64,000 nt of DNA from the NCBI GenBank assembly GCA_022496205.1, contig WTXD01000017.1, positions 310,001-374,000 of the forward strand. The letters are read 5' to 3'. Position 1 is the stretch's first letter. Each line of letters begins with the position of its first letter. Source of the DNA: Gloeopeniophorella convolvens (Eukaryota; Basidiomycota; Agaricomycetes; Russulales). A program made the position numbers and the translations under genes. Positions 23,554-35,828 of the stretch are shown in pieces. The notes under the pieces were generated by a model. The model was given only the letters and a program-made list of their open reading frames with translations. It did no database searches and was not told the DNA's origin.

Positions 23554-25939
23554 TCATCTAAAGGGATTCTTGAGGAATAACTGCGTAACGAAAGCTATCT
23601 GCTCCGCACGGTATGTGTCCTGCGATATGATTTGTGCCGGATCTCCGTCTACGAAGGTGAGCAGCTGCGGCGACTCGTTAGTATACTGAGGCCAGTGGAT
23701 GTTGGTATTTCCGTTGGGATCAAGATTCGCAGCGAAGCGAATGAGATAGTCAGTCATGTCGCCAGGGCCGTACACGTTCTGAAGATCGGAAGAATGAAAC
23801 TGCGAAAGGATTGATAAGAGTGACGAAGAGTCAAAAAAAGATGCTCACGATCCTAGGTTTGGAGTGGACTTGAGCCGCTTGCTCACTGGCATGAGGTTAT
23901 CAATATTGGGTCCAGGATCCCAGATGTTCCCTGATGTTCGGAGCGGGTACTCACGGAACGAGAATATGCGTTGTTTATCAGACCGGTGCTGCAAAAAGAA
24001 CCTCCGTTGGGCATGGAAGGTCTCGTCTCCGATTATAGCAGCGATGCGTTTGAATTCGGGAGTCAGAGCGTTAGCAGCGCCAGTGTCGAAGGGCGAACCA
24101 ACAGTCGTGTCGTTAGGGTAGAGCGTAAGCAACGCGTCAAGGTCGCTGTCAGACGCATTCGGAAGGAAGATAGTCTTGAAGTAGTCGCGAACTTCCGTAT
24201 CGGTACTGCGAGAAGATACAAGTTGAACCTTGAACATTAGCGATCAGACATAAAAGCGCACGTTACGTTCAGACTCGGCATGGCGAAGAGAGTGCCTTCG
24301 TCGTCGCAGTTACCTTGAAGAGATGATGCACCATATGACAGTACACCGTCATGTACGCTTACCACTGACGAAGGGAATATTTGCAACGCTCCCTTTCAAC
24401 ACTAACTCCTGGGGGTCATCAGGAAGGAACGATGTTCCATCTGGCCGGGGTGTCCAGACTAGATTCGTTGACTTGATAGAACGTGTTTCGTCAGAAGTAC
24501 TAAATCGCACGATATGAGATTTCAACCCACCCGGAAGCCAGTGAAGCTAGGCGATGCATCTTGAGCAGCTCTGACAACATTAATTGGCACTTGACGCAGG
24601 CACTCCAGTTTATCGATGGTGTTTGTGCAGCCCGCGGCTGCGACGAACTGATCAAAAAATTGTTGCCCGAGCTCGAGTCCTCCGTTGTCAGGTGGGGCGC
24701 CGGATTGCATGAATGCCGCGCGGAACAGGCCTTCGGTGTTCCCACCATTCGCGACCATCTGAAGTGCGGCAGATATTGCTCCTGCACTCTCACCCCAGCT
24801 ATTGAAGGATGTGAGATCTCGGCCATGATGGCGCAGCGTATAGCGAGATTACATGGTTACCTTTGCCGGATCCCCACCGAAGGCATGTATGTACTTCTGG
24901 ACCCAGCGAAACGCTTGGCGCTCTGAGAGCATGTGTCAGAACGAGATTCCCGAGGGAAGCACAGTATACTCGCGGTCGTGAAGGCCGAGATTCGCTACGC
25001 CTGCCTTTTTGACCTCTTCACCAACAGGAAAACCAAGGGCTATTACACCCGTCAGTTATCCTCGTCGATTTAGTAATTGAAATGATCACCTGAAAGCCTA
25101 CCCACTCTGGATTCACCACTTGATAGGGTCACGACAATATGGTGACACGCACCTATAACCCATACTGACATACAGAACAGGTTCACTAAGGGCTAGAGAG
25201 CGCTCTACGATGACCGTGCCGTCGAAGCTGGAGTAAGAGATGATTGACGTCAACTTCATATTTCCGGAGCCGGTTGAACGAGGCTTACGAAGATGTACCA
25301 CCCTGTTCGAAGCCACCCCCGTAGATCCACTCGATTATGTTATAGTGAGTACTCAGTACTCAACGGTAGAAGGCTCGAGGTGCAGGACGTACAACGAGGA
25401 CGGGCAGATTTATGTTATGCTCTGCATTCGTCGGTTTAATAACATTAATAAGGAGGCCTGTTTAGATGCATTAGAAAGACGGTCGCGGGAACAATTGGAA
25501 AACGACCATACAGTCTTCACTATCTGTGGGCTCAGTGCTTGCGCTACTTCCGAGGACCGTAGTTGTTCCAGGAATCAAGAGCTTGGAAGTATCCATACTT
25601 GGTCCGGCCTGCTGGATGCAAGTAGGACCGAACTGTGTCGCATTGTGCACGCCTGTGTAAGGGGAATTTGCAAGAGGAGGGCGGAAGCGGAGGTTACCAA
25701 GGCTGAATAGAATGGAACACAGTCAGTCCCGCCTGAGATATTCACATCAAATTTGATGCTAACGGTGGTTGTGCAAATGGAATCCCGAAGAACCCGGTCA
25801 CATTCCCGGTTTGATTCCCAATGAAAATGCCGTCGTCCAGATGGATTGTAGTAGGACCCATCGGGGTACGGGAGCTCAAGGCGAGCGTAGCGCCAAGCAA
25901 GGAAACATAGAGTCGAACAAGTAGGTAGCCTTGAGCCAT
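23554..25939 (-). CDS. Type-B carboxylesterase/lipase Est1, probably frame-damaged near the 3' end
   Basis: Secreted alpha/beta-hydrolase of the type-B carboxylesterase (COesterase, Candida rugosa lipase-like) family. It starts at ATG 25939 with a signal peptide. The nucleophile motif WGESAGA and the acid in NCDDEGTLF are intact. Its last exon encodes the histidine motif FHSSDLQNVYG. Unlike the other copies, the exon encoding WIYGG is fused to the following exon, so one intron is absent. The intron after GLHD begins with GC (gcgagt) instead of GT. The penultimate exon (ending CTAGGATC, next to gtgagc) is 37 nt where Est2 has 38. As spliced this shifts the frame and stops before the catalytic His. 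The micro-exon is at 25090-25097. Possibly inactive. Confidence 0.8.
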
Positions 25940-26026
25940 TGTAGCGAGTAGGTTCAAGAGATGCTCGTTAAAGCAGAGAAGCCGACTAAGAAAGCCGACG
26001 AGAGGCGGAGCAATCCATGAGTCGCA

Positions 26027-26035
26027 CTTTTATGC
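26027..26035 (-). promoter_or_regulatory. TATA box of Est1
   Basis: GCATAAAAG on the minus strand, about 90 bp upstream of the ATG. The same word is at the same place in Est2 and Est3. Confidence 0.5.
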
Positions 26036-26039
26036 TCTG

Positions 26040-27540
26040 TGGACGGGTGGCTTAGGGAATCCGATTACTGATTAAAATAGCCAAGCGGCCAGTCACACGC
26101 ACCCTCGGCTTCGCTCGCTCGATGATGACATCCGAAGCCAAAGGTGAGTGGAGTTCCACGACTGAATTTACATGTATGGACAGTAGTCCAACACGCGCAA
26201 AATCGGAAGACATACATTGCGTAGTGGCAGCTGCCCAAGGATTCTGGTTCGGCGAAGGACGGAAGCTGAATGGAATGGTCTTCTAAGGATGGTGTTGAGA
26301 TTCCCGTGACGGTGCAATACGTGAGAGAGGAACCACCATGTTCCGACTGAGAGGGTTGTTCGTGTAATTTCTGACGCCTTTACTAGCAATGACAGCGCAC
26401 ATGATTCCACAAGCGGAAATCAGATCAGTTAGAAGCTAGAAATATGGAGAGGATTTCGCTTGGTCTTGTGCCAGGCGGACACAGGGTAGTCTAATGGTGT
26501 GGGATTAGGGACGTGACCGTGACTATCCTTGTAGAGACCTCGGGGATCAATCGGGGATAGTGCTTTGTTGCACATACCGTGAGCTTTCATACGCAAGTTG
26601 TGGGTCAGATACTACCCGGGATTCGGGGCTGGTCGCAAACCAATTGCGCGCAACTGAGGGACCCGTCCGACCGGTCACCGGTCATCAGTTGCAGTTACAT
26701 TACGGCATAGTCGCATATCTGTAGGAAAGCAAGTCGCTCAAGTTGGCTCTAGGTGTCCGAGCGTTGAGTTCGAAGACCGTGAATGCCGCTGATGATTGCC
26801 CTGCTTCAGATATTGAAGCTTGAAGCAAGCTTGAAGGCCGTGCCAGACAATTGCTTGTGGCAGAGTCATGCATCATTTCTCGCTGACGCCAGCTCGCCAG
26901 CGCGACGGTCAACAGTGTCACGTTTTTCATACTAATTAGTAAATTGTTTCTCGCGCATCGGACCGACCGTACCGCTCGATGGTGACAAAGCAATCAAATC
27001 ATATTGGATTTTTTTTTGTTCAGTGCATGCACAGGACAGACGGCGGCCGTTCGGCCGTGCGCACATCGACGAGCAGAATGGCCTTCCATGGTCCTGTTTC
27101 TGTTCTCTCCAATGGCAGTCCAATTGACGGACTCGCGGACACGTCACACCTCCATTGAACCCTCCCTTCTGCGCTGTAGCGCTGTCTGACACCGATTGCT
27201 CCTCCATTGCCCATTGCTCCATTCCATCCCCGAACTGCCTCCTTATCCTGCGCGCCCGCACCATGGACTACTGCCAGTCGTGCAGTGCACTGCCGGCCTT
27301 GCGTGTCGCTAGCATCCCAAAACCAACGATGATATGTGACCTGCCTTGCGAACTCGTTCTCGGCACGCTCGAGCGCCTCGTGATCAGTGCAGCCCGGCAT
27401 GGCGACGCACGCGAGCCACACCAGCGCTATGCAAGCGGCGACGCTGTCAAGCTCGAGAAGTTCCGGATAAGCTTAGGTCAGCTGTCTCGTTATGTTCCGC
27501 GCTCGCTAACCCAGCGACGACGCGGCCCCGCATCACGAAG
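26040..27540. other. Spacer between Est1 and Est2
   Basis: No supported gene. A plus-strand open frame at 27155-27568 contains an internal ATG followed by ICDLPCELVLGTLE, which is faintly F-box-like, but there is no further support. The right end (27580-27620) carries the 3' flank motif also found after Est3 and Est4. Confidence 0.35.
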
Positions 27541-27665
27541 TTCAAACCTGGAATCGCACCACGCTTGACCGTCTCCGCATGGGCTCATGTAGTCGCAAAG
27601 TTGGTTGACATTGTCTGAGCCGTGAAATAATGGTATGGTAAACAGGGTTCCCCCGATGACCATCC

Positions 27666-30097
27666 TTAGACTGGATTTTCTAGGAACAACTGCGACATGA
27701 AGGTCAGCTGCTCGGCGCGATACGTATCCTGGGTGATAACTTCGGGCGTGGGACCGTCCAAAAAGGTGAGAAGCTGCGGCGACTGCGTAGTATATTGAGG
27801 CCAGTTGATATTCGTGTTCCCATTCGGGTTGAGAGTGGCGGCGAAGCGAATGAGGTAGTCTGTCATGTCTCCGGGACCATACACATTCTGCAGATCGGTC
27901 GAGTGGAACTGGGCCGGGTTCGTTAATACGGAGGAAGACATGTCAGCTGACAAAAGAACTTACGGAGCCTAGATCAGGGAGAGTTTTGAAACGCTTGCTC
28001 ACTATAAGAATCAAGATTAGGATATAACGTGTAAAAGGATGAGGTACGCACAGAACGAGTAGATCGGTTGTTTTCCTGATCGATGCTGTAGGAAGAACCT
28101 CCGCGGTGCCTGGAAGATGCCATCCCCGAGGATGGCCGAGATCCGCTTGAATTGTGGAGTGATAGCATTGGCTGCACCAGTATCAAATGGCGAGCCAACA
28201 GTTGTATCGCTGGGATACAGCGTCAAGAGTTGATTGATGCTACTATTCGAAGCGGTTGGGAGGAAGGTCGTTTGAAGGTAATCGCGAACTTCGTCATCTG
28301 TACTGGAGGTACCAAAATACATAAGTGAACGGTGCAGGGCGTGAACTGGGCGCACGTAATGTTGAAACTCGCCAGCGAGAACAAGGTGCCTTCGTCGTCA
28401 CAGTTGCCTGAGTGCAGGGAATGATGAGAAAAGGCGTGAGGGATAGATGGACTGTGTGCATACCGCTTACAAAGGGAATGTTCGCAACACTTCCCTCGAG
28501 AACCAGTTTCTGGGGATCATCCGGAATGAATACACCATCCGCCCTTGGTGTCCATGCCAGGTCCAAAGACTGAGCAACGAGCGTGAGCCAGAACACATAG
28601 CAGCGATAGCCATTAGGTTCACCTGAAAGCCAAAGAAAAATGGAGACGCATTCTGAGCGGCCCTGATTGTGCTAAGCGGGGCCTCACGCAGACACTGCAG
28701 AGTATCCGTTGCGCTGGAACAATTGGTCGCGGCAACGAACTGGTCATAGAATTTCTGTCCATGGGAAAGATTGCCCATCGAAGTGGGGGCACCTGACTCC
28801 ATGAATGCCGCGCGGAAGAGGCCCTCAGTGTTTCCACCGTTGGTCAGCATCTGGAGCGCGACTGAGATCGCCCCTGCACTTTCACCCCAGCTACAAGTAG
28901 TCGCTCAGTTAGCGCCGCTAGAAGAAAGCTCTCAAGAGCCCGCACTTACATCGTGACTTTCGTGGGATCTCCTCCAAAGGCACCAATATACTTTTGAACC
29001 CATCGGAGAGCTTGGCGTTCTGGCATCGAAAAGTGTTCATACCGGTTCCGCGACGAGAAAGCTCCTATATGAACGCACGATCATGCAAGCCGAGGTTGCC
29101 TACACCTTCCTTGCGGACTTCTTCGCTGGCTAAAAAGCCCAGAGCTATTGGGTGACTTGAGTAAAAGACGTTGCAAAGGAAACCCGGGACCCTCACCTGA
29201 AACTCTAGCCGCCCGGCGTCACACGATCGAATCATGCGGACGAACGTGTCACATACCTGTAATTCATGCTCACGTACAGCACGGGCTCCTCAAGTGCAAG
29301 AGAACGTTCGACGATGACTGATCCTGCGAAGCTATAAATGTACCGTAAGCACGGTGGGATATTGGCATGAGAATATTACGACACGACGTACGAAGCTGTA
29401 CCTCCTTCCTCAAAACCACCTTAACGGCGCAATAAGGCTCCCGTAAGTGCACGCATCCGGGCGAAAATAACATACCTCCATAGATCCACTGAACGTAAAG
29501 CACAATTGTTAGTACACTGCGGCGTGGGCGGTAACGAACCGGAAGACGTACAACAACGACGGGCAATTTCTGGTTCGGATTGATGTTTGTTGGCTTGATC
29601 ACATTAATAGAGAGGCCTTCTCACGAGTCATGATCCATCAGATGAGGACGATTGACATACGTACAGTCTTCACTGTCCGCGAGTGGAGCACCTGCTCTGC
29701 CTTCGAGAACCGCAACCGTCGTGGGGTCAAGAAGCTGAACCGGGATGATATCTGGCCCGGACTGCTGAATGCATGCCGGTCCAAACTGCGTCGCATTGTG
29801 CACGCCTTGGTATGGGAGGTTCGGCTGAGGTAATTGAAAGCGGAGGGTCCCAACCCTGCCAATGAGCGAGCAAAGGGGTCAGCGGGTGGTTGTGTCCCGC
29901 AGTGTGTTTGACACGCACGGTGGTTGAGCAAACGGGATCCCGAGGAATTCCGTCACATTCCCAGTCTGGTTTCCCACGAAAAGTCCATTGTCGAGGCTGA
30001 CCGAGTTGGGAAGGTTCGGAAGAGGAGGGCTCGAGGAAGCGAGTACGACGCTGGACAGAGAGATGCCGACGAGAGCCAGCAAACGGCCGTGCACCAT
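27666..30097 (-). CDS. Type-B carboxylesterase/lipase Est2, intact reference copy
   Basis: Likely secreted esterase acting on lipophilic or carotenoid-type esters; the substrate is inferred only from the family. Fifteen exons: 30097-29919, 29855-29665, 29616-29552, 29488-29476 (13 nt), 29419-29392, 29331-29257, 29204-29197 (8 nt), 29144-29079, 29019-28950, 28890-28623, 28569-28464, 28407-28356, 28302-28052, 28001-27964, 27908-27666. They sum to 1653 nt, exactly 550 residues. In order: signal peptide; FLGIPFAQPP; SEDC disulfide Cys; oxyanion-hole WIYGGGF; VIVERS; nucleophile WGESAGA; acid NCDDEGTLFS; histidine FHSTDLQNVYGPGDMTDY. This is the best template for annotating the others. Est3 and Est4 are its close paralogs. 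Confidence 0.95.
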
Positions 30098-30181
30098 GGT
30101 GACGGAGGAGCTATCGCGTAGATCCCCAAAGCAGAGGGGTTGAGCGGGAGGATGAGTCGAAGGGTGGAGGACGACTGTCTG

Positions 30182-30190
30182 GCTTTTATG
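30182..30190 (-). promoter_or_regulatory. TATA box of Est2
   Basis: cataaaagc on the minus strand, about 90 bp before the ATG. Confidence 0.5.
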
Positions 30191-30569
30191 CTCCTGGGAT
30201 TGTCTTCAGGGAACCCCACGGCGGAAGCAGCGGCCATGCGCATACTGATGGAACCTCGAATTCGCGCGCAAAGTTGGAACTTCAGGTTTGCGCGCAAAGT
30301 CCCGGCACCGATGAAGTACAGACCCGGGAACCATTGAGAAGACGGGTGTCCAGAACATCACGTTTGATGTTGAACACCTACTACACCAGCCCACGTGCCG
30401 GTTGCAAAGCAACCGCACTGCCAACGCACTTGCCTAACGTATTTCCCTAGCAGGTTGACGGAAGTCCGGCGGTACGAGATTCTATGACCGGGTCAATGTT
30501 CCGATTGAATATCTTCGCAGTGACGGGCATGACAGGGAATTCGAAGAAGCCACAAATGATCAATGATGC

Positions 30570-32380
30570 ATTACCTTGCTTGGTGATTATTAGCGCCGTC
30601 AATAGAGCAAATCAAGACACGGCCTATCACGTGCTTTCTGCCATATTTGCATGTGCCTTGAGTTTGCCTGGTACCAACAGTCTTCGAGTCGGACCCTCCT
30701 GTAAAGATGATGTGGAGGAAAGGTTTTGGGGTGAGTACTCTTTCTGTTCTACTTTACTGACAGCTTTTATAGTGCTCCTATGTGTGCCACAACGCGCGCC
30801 GTCCATATCAGCCCCCATACCCTGCGCCGCTACGTCCTGCACCCCACCGTCGGCGACACATTACAGGGTTCGCCACCGCTGTGCTACGACACGCGGCTTG
30901 CAGCGCTAGGCGTGCCGTCATCTCGAGCGTGTCGCGCGCCCTGCAAGACGTTGGCCGCCCTCGCAAGACGTGCTGCCGACGTGCCGGCGCTGCCGGTGCA
31001 CTGCAGGGCACGTTATCGGCAACACCGCGCTGTACGCCCCCGCAAGACGTCGGCGGCCCTCGCGAGCCTCGCGTCTCGCGATACGCCGCCAGACACGCCG
31101 CCAGCATGCATCATAGCGTACCTTCGTCCGCAGCGCTTCACGAAGCACGCCGTCAGTGACCGTGAGCCGCGGGGAGCCCCGTGAATCGCCGTCTGCGCGC
31201 CCTGCGACCTGCAGGCTGTCGGCCGCGTCTCACGTGTGGTACATGGCATATGGCACCGCGTTGCGGGGCGCGACGGGCGCCGTCACCACCGGCGTGCCCG
31301 ACTGGTGGCTCTACAGCACCTGCAGAAGGCACAGCTGATGCACCTGCTGGCATTCCTGCCAGTAGTGCTCCGTCTGTGGCTACTACGGGTGACGGCCTGC
31401 TGCGGCATGCCCGAGCCCCTCCTGTGAACTAACGGGAGGACGTGGGCCTGACTCATGAGGAGGCGCTGGAAGAGGAGAAGACAGGTAAAGCAGGGACGAC
31501 GATGCTAGTCGAAACGAACGTGCAGCCACCGCTGTGCGATAGTGCATGGGGCTTGGCAAGACCGCGGTGTCGACAACGAAGACAGCAAGAATGGCAACAG
31601 CTAATGGCATCGAAAAAAGGGACATGGGCATGGGCAGTCAGCCTGCCCTACCATCAAGTTTGCACCTGGTACATGCCGTTTGCTGCTGAGCTAAGTGCGG
31701 TGTGCAGCCGATCACGATGTTGTGGGCAATGCGCGTGATTTGCTGCTGTATTCGTCTGCCGTGGCTGCATTCCCTGCTGATATGCCGCGCGCTCCGTGCG
31801 CACCGCACACGCCGTCGTCAGCCGTCGCTCGGTCGCTCGTCTTCGCGACGCGGTCGATGTCGTCATAGCGCCTGAGGGGCGAGGTAGACTACGCAGCAGT
31901 GCCACGTCGTGGCCAGACGGCGATGACACGGCATATACGGGCGCGATTCGTGCTGGCGGCGGCTGCAGCAAGTCGATGCGGCCATCGCTGCCAACACGGG
32001 CCGTGTGCCCAGCGTGTGTGGTCATCGTTGTCGCTCAGCCACTTGTCTTCACGCCGCGATCGGGTGTTGTAGCAGCAGGAGGGAGTGAGGTGGGGGTGTT
32101 ATTGTGTGGCGGGGCAGGCGAGGAGAAATAACAACAAGTGGGTACTACAGGTTTCGACTGCAATATGATCTTCCCATCAGTAGAAGCCTGGTTTACAAGT
32201 AGAAGAGAGCAACTTCAAGACATATCTCAGACAACTGCAAGCAAGGTTTCTGCCGTGGCAAGCGACGCCCCTCGAGTTACGAGGCTTAAAGTTCAACGTT
32301 CAACTCTGAAATCGTCTCTGCATACGCTCATGTAATCGCAAGGTTGGTTGACATTGTCTGACGGGATATACAGGTCGCGA
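30570..32380. repeat. GC-rich duplicated spacer, copy A
   Basis: Matches 37285-38680 over long stretches. The left part (about 30590-30780, including a ttgcatgtgccttgagtttg block) and the GC-rich core from 30790 are nearly the same in both copies. The right part ends in the flank that also follows Est2, Est3 and Est4 (gcaaggttggttgacattg). The core is CpG-rich and open in many frames. The two copies differ by single-base indels that shift every frame, so I do not call a protein. Copy A has about 0.5 kb (around 31235-31795) absent from copy B. Confidence 0.75.
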
Positions 32381-32427
32381 GGAAAGCCGCGAGGTGTTAT
32401 AATTAAAGGGGTCTGCGATGGCGATCC

Positions 32428-34863
32428 TCAGATTGGATTTTCCAGGAACAGCTGCGTCATGAAGGCTAGTTGCTTTGCACGATACGTATCCTGGGTGATG
32501 ACCTCGGGCGTGGGTCCGTCCAAAAAGGTGAGAAGCTGTGGCGACTGCGTAGTGTATCGAGGCCAGTTGATATTGGTTTTCCCATTCGGGTTGAGAGTGG
32601 CGGCGAAGCGAATGAGGTAATCAGTCATGTCTCCAGGACCATACACATTCTGCAGATCGGTCGAGTGGAACTGGATCGGGTTCGTTAACACGAGGAAGAC
32701 ATGTCAGCTAACAAAGGCACTTACGGCGCCTAGATCAGGGAGAGTTTTGAAACGCTTGCTCACTGCAGAAATCAAGATCGAGATATAAGGGCCAAAAGGA
32801 TGGGGTACGCACAGAACGAGTAGATCGGTTGTTTTCCTGATCGATGCTGTAGGAAGAACCTCCGCGGTGCCTGGAAGATGCCATCCCCGAGGATAGCTGC
32901 GATCCGCTTGAACTGTGGGGTGATAGCGTTGGCCGTGCCAGTATCAAATGGCGAGCCAACAGTCGGATCGCTGGGATACAGCGTCAGGAGCTGGTCGATG
33001 CTACTGTTCGAGGCGGTAGGAAGGAAGAAAGTTCGGAGGTAATCGCGAACTTCGTCATCGGTACTGGAAGTACCAAAATGAGTAAGTGGACGGTGCAATA
33101 TGGGCCGAGCGCACGTAATGTTGAAACTCGCCAGGGAGAACAAGGTGCCTTCATCGTCACAGTTGCCTAAATGCAGAGAGCGATGAGGAAAGGCACGGAA
33201 GGGAGATGAGCCGCGTGCATACCGCTTACGAAGGGAATGTTCGCAACGCTTCCCTCGAGAACTAGCTTTTGTGGATCATCCGGAAGGAATACGCCATCCG
33301 CCCTTGGGAGCCATGCCTCGTCCAAAGACTGAATGACGAGCGTGAGCCGCAATGCATAGTAGCAATAGTCATTAGGTTCACCTGGAAGCCAAAGAAAAAT
33401 GGAGACGCATTCTGAGCGGCCCGGATCGTGCTAAGTGGCGCCTCACGCAGACACTGCAGAGTATCCACTGCACTAGAACAGTTGGTCGCGGCAACGAACT
33501 GATCATAGACTTGCTGTCCATGGGAAAGATCTCCCACAGGAATGGGGGCACCTGACTCCATGAACGCCGCACGGAAGAGGCCCTCAGTGTGTCCACCGTT
33601 GGTCAGCATCTGAGACGCGACTGAGATCGCCCCTGCACTTTCACCCCAGCTACAAGTATCCATTCAATTAGCACCAGTCAAGGAGACTCTCCGGAATATG
33701 AACTGACATTGTGACTTTCGTGGGGTCTCCTCCGAAGGCATGGATATACTTTTGAACCCATCGGAGAGCTTGGCGTTCTGACATCGAATACTGTTCATAC
33801 CAGTCCGACGATGTGAAAACTCCGATATGAACGCACGATCATGCAAGCCGAGGTTGCCTACACCTTCCTTGCGGACTTCTTCACTGGCCAAGAAGCCCAG
33901 AGCTATTGGGTTGAGCAAAGAGTACTGCAAAGGGAAACCTGGGATCCTCACCTGAAACTCTAGCCGCCCGGCGTCACACAATTGAATCGTGCGGACAACA
34001 TGTCACGTACCTGTAATTCATGCTCACGTATAGCACGGGCTCCCCGAGTGCAAGTGACCGTTCGACGATGACCGATCCTGCGAAGCTAAAGATGTGCCGT
34101 AAGCACAGTAGAAGACTGACATGAGAACGTTACGGCACAACGTACGAAGCTGTGCCTCCTTCCTCAAAGCCACCTTATGTAACGGCGCAATAAGGTTCCC
34201 GTAACTCCACACAGTCAGGCACGAACGGCGTACCTCCATAGATCCACTGAACGTAAAGTACAATTATCAGGACGTTATGGCGTCGACGGATACGGGTCGA
34301 CCGAGAGACATACAACGAGGACGGGCAATTTCTGGTTTGATTTGATGTTTGTTGGCTTGATGACATTAATAGAGAGACCTTCTCACACACGTCAAGAACC
34401 ATCAGATGGAGGACAAGTGACATACGTACAATCTTCACTGTCCGCGAGTGGAGCACCTGCACCGCCTTCGAGAACTGCAACAGTCGTGGGGTCAAGAAGT
34501 TGAACCGGGATGATATCTGGCCCAGACTGCTGAATGCATGCCGGTCCAAACTGCGTCGCATTGTGCACCCCTTGGTACGGGAGGTTCGGCTGAGGTAATT
34601 GAAAGCGGAGGTTCCCAACCCTGCCAATGAGCGAGCAAGGAGGTCAGCTGGGTGGTTGTGTCCCGTAGTGCGTTCGATACGCACGGTGGTTGAGCAAACG
34701 GGATCCCGAGGAATTCCGTCACGTTCCCAGTCTGGTTTCCCACGAATAGCCCATTGTCGAGGCGGACAGAGTTGGGAAGGTTCGGAAGAGGAGGGCTCGA
34801 GGAGGCGAACACGATTCTGGGCAGAGAGACGCAGACGAGGGCCAGCAGACGACTATGGACCAT
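32428..34863 (-). CDS. Type-B carboxylesterase/lipase Est3
   Basis: Close paralog of Est2 with the same 15-exon plan (13-nt exon with WIYGG; 8-nt exon at 33952-33959). All parts I followed are in frame: signal peptide, SED-Cys, WIYGGGFEEGG, VIVERSLALGEP, WGESAGAISVASQM, NCDDEGTLFSLASFN, the FDTG loop and the last exon FHSTDLQNVYGPGDMTDY, with the stop at 32428. Predicted length about 550. Flanks resemble those of Est2 on both sides (upstream about 35140-35330 against 30395-30560), so the duplicated unit included promoter and 3' flank. TATA element intact. Likely functional. Confidence 0.92.
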
Positions 34864-34949
34864 GGTGACGGAGAGGCTACCGCGTGGATCGACCCAAAGC
34901 AGAGGGGTTGAGCGGGAGGATGAGTCGAAGGGTGGAGAACGACTGTCGG

Positions 34950-34956
34950 CTTTTAT
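34950..34956 (-). promoter_or_regulatory. TATA box of Est3
   Basis: cataaaag on the minus strand, about 90 bp before the ATG at 34863. Confidence 0.5.
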
Positions 34957-35339
34957 GCTCCTGGGATTGTCCTCAGGGAACCCCAGGCGAGAGTAGCGGC
35001 CATGCGTATATTGGTGGCACCTCGGGTTGGCTCGCCAATTTCCGGCACCAGTGAAGTACAGATCAGGAACCACCGAGAAGACAGCTGTCCAGGACTCGAC
35101 GGAGCATTGACACGCGCACGTTTGAGCGCCTACTACACTAGCCCACCGGTTGCAAAGCAACCGCACTGCCAACGCACTTGCCTAACGCATTCTTCCTAGG
35201 ACTCGGTTGATGGAAGTCGGTACGGGATTCTATGACCGGGTCAATGCTCCGATTGAATATTTTCGCAGTGACGGGCATGACAGGGAGGAAGCCAAAAGTA
35301 GCTTCGAACGACGGCAAGTGGCAGGACAATTAATGACGC

Positions 35340-35825
35340 ATGTGATGTTTCAGGTACTTACGTTACCCACTATCAGTGGTATGATGTGAAGTTGACAGAT
35401 ATTGGCGTATTGCTGCACACAGCCCTGGTACATGTGGCACACGTGATGGAGGGGCCGAAAAAGAAACACCGGAAGCGGCGCCGGGGAGCCTACCCGAGGC
35501 CGTGACACCAGCCAGCACCAGCCTCGCACTCATCATCATGGAGCGGATCTACAGGAGGGGCCTGAGCAGGCTCACTGGACTCAGAGTGCAGCGGCGCCGT
35601 GGCCTCAATCGGAGAGGGGGGGGGGCGTGATCATACATGCAAGTATCTAAACCAGGTGCTCAGCCTTTGGAAGTACCCGGCGTAGCGGAAAAACGGGCCC
35701 CATTGGCAGTCCACTGTTGTGCGTAGCTATTATTATCGAGTAGTGATGTACTGTAAATATGTGAACATATTCTAAGCCCGACTGCGTCGCCTTATGAGCG
35801 GGTGCGGCAGCGAGGGCTGCGTGGA
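35340..35825. other. Spacer, nothing supported
   Basis: Short intergenic stretch between the Est3 upstream flank and the decayed esterase copy. It includes a run of nine G near 35620 and no gene. Confidence 0.35.
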
Positions 35826-35828
35826 GAA

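Noticed and set aside
27243..27568. F-box-like start (DLPCELVLGTLE) on the plus strand
   Set aside because: Only a dozen residues match the general F-box pattern; the rest of the frame lacks leucine-rich or other support.
30780..31430. Several long frames in the GC-rich spacer, also present in the second copy
   Set aside because: The two copies differ by indels that shift all frames, so no protein is conserved between them.
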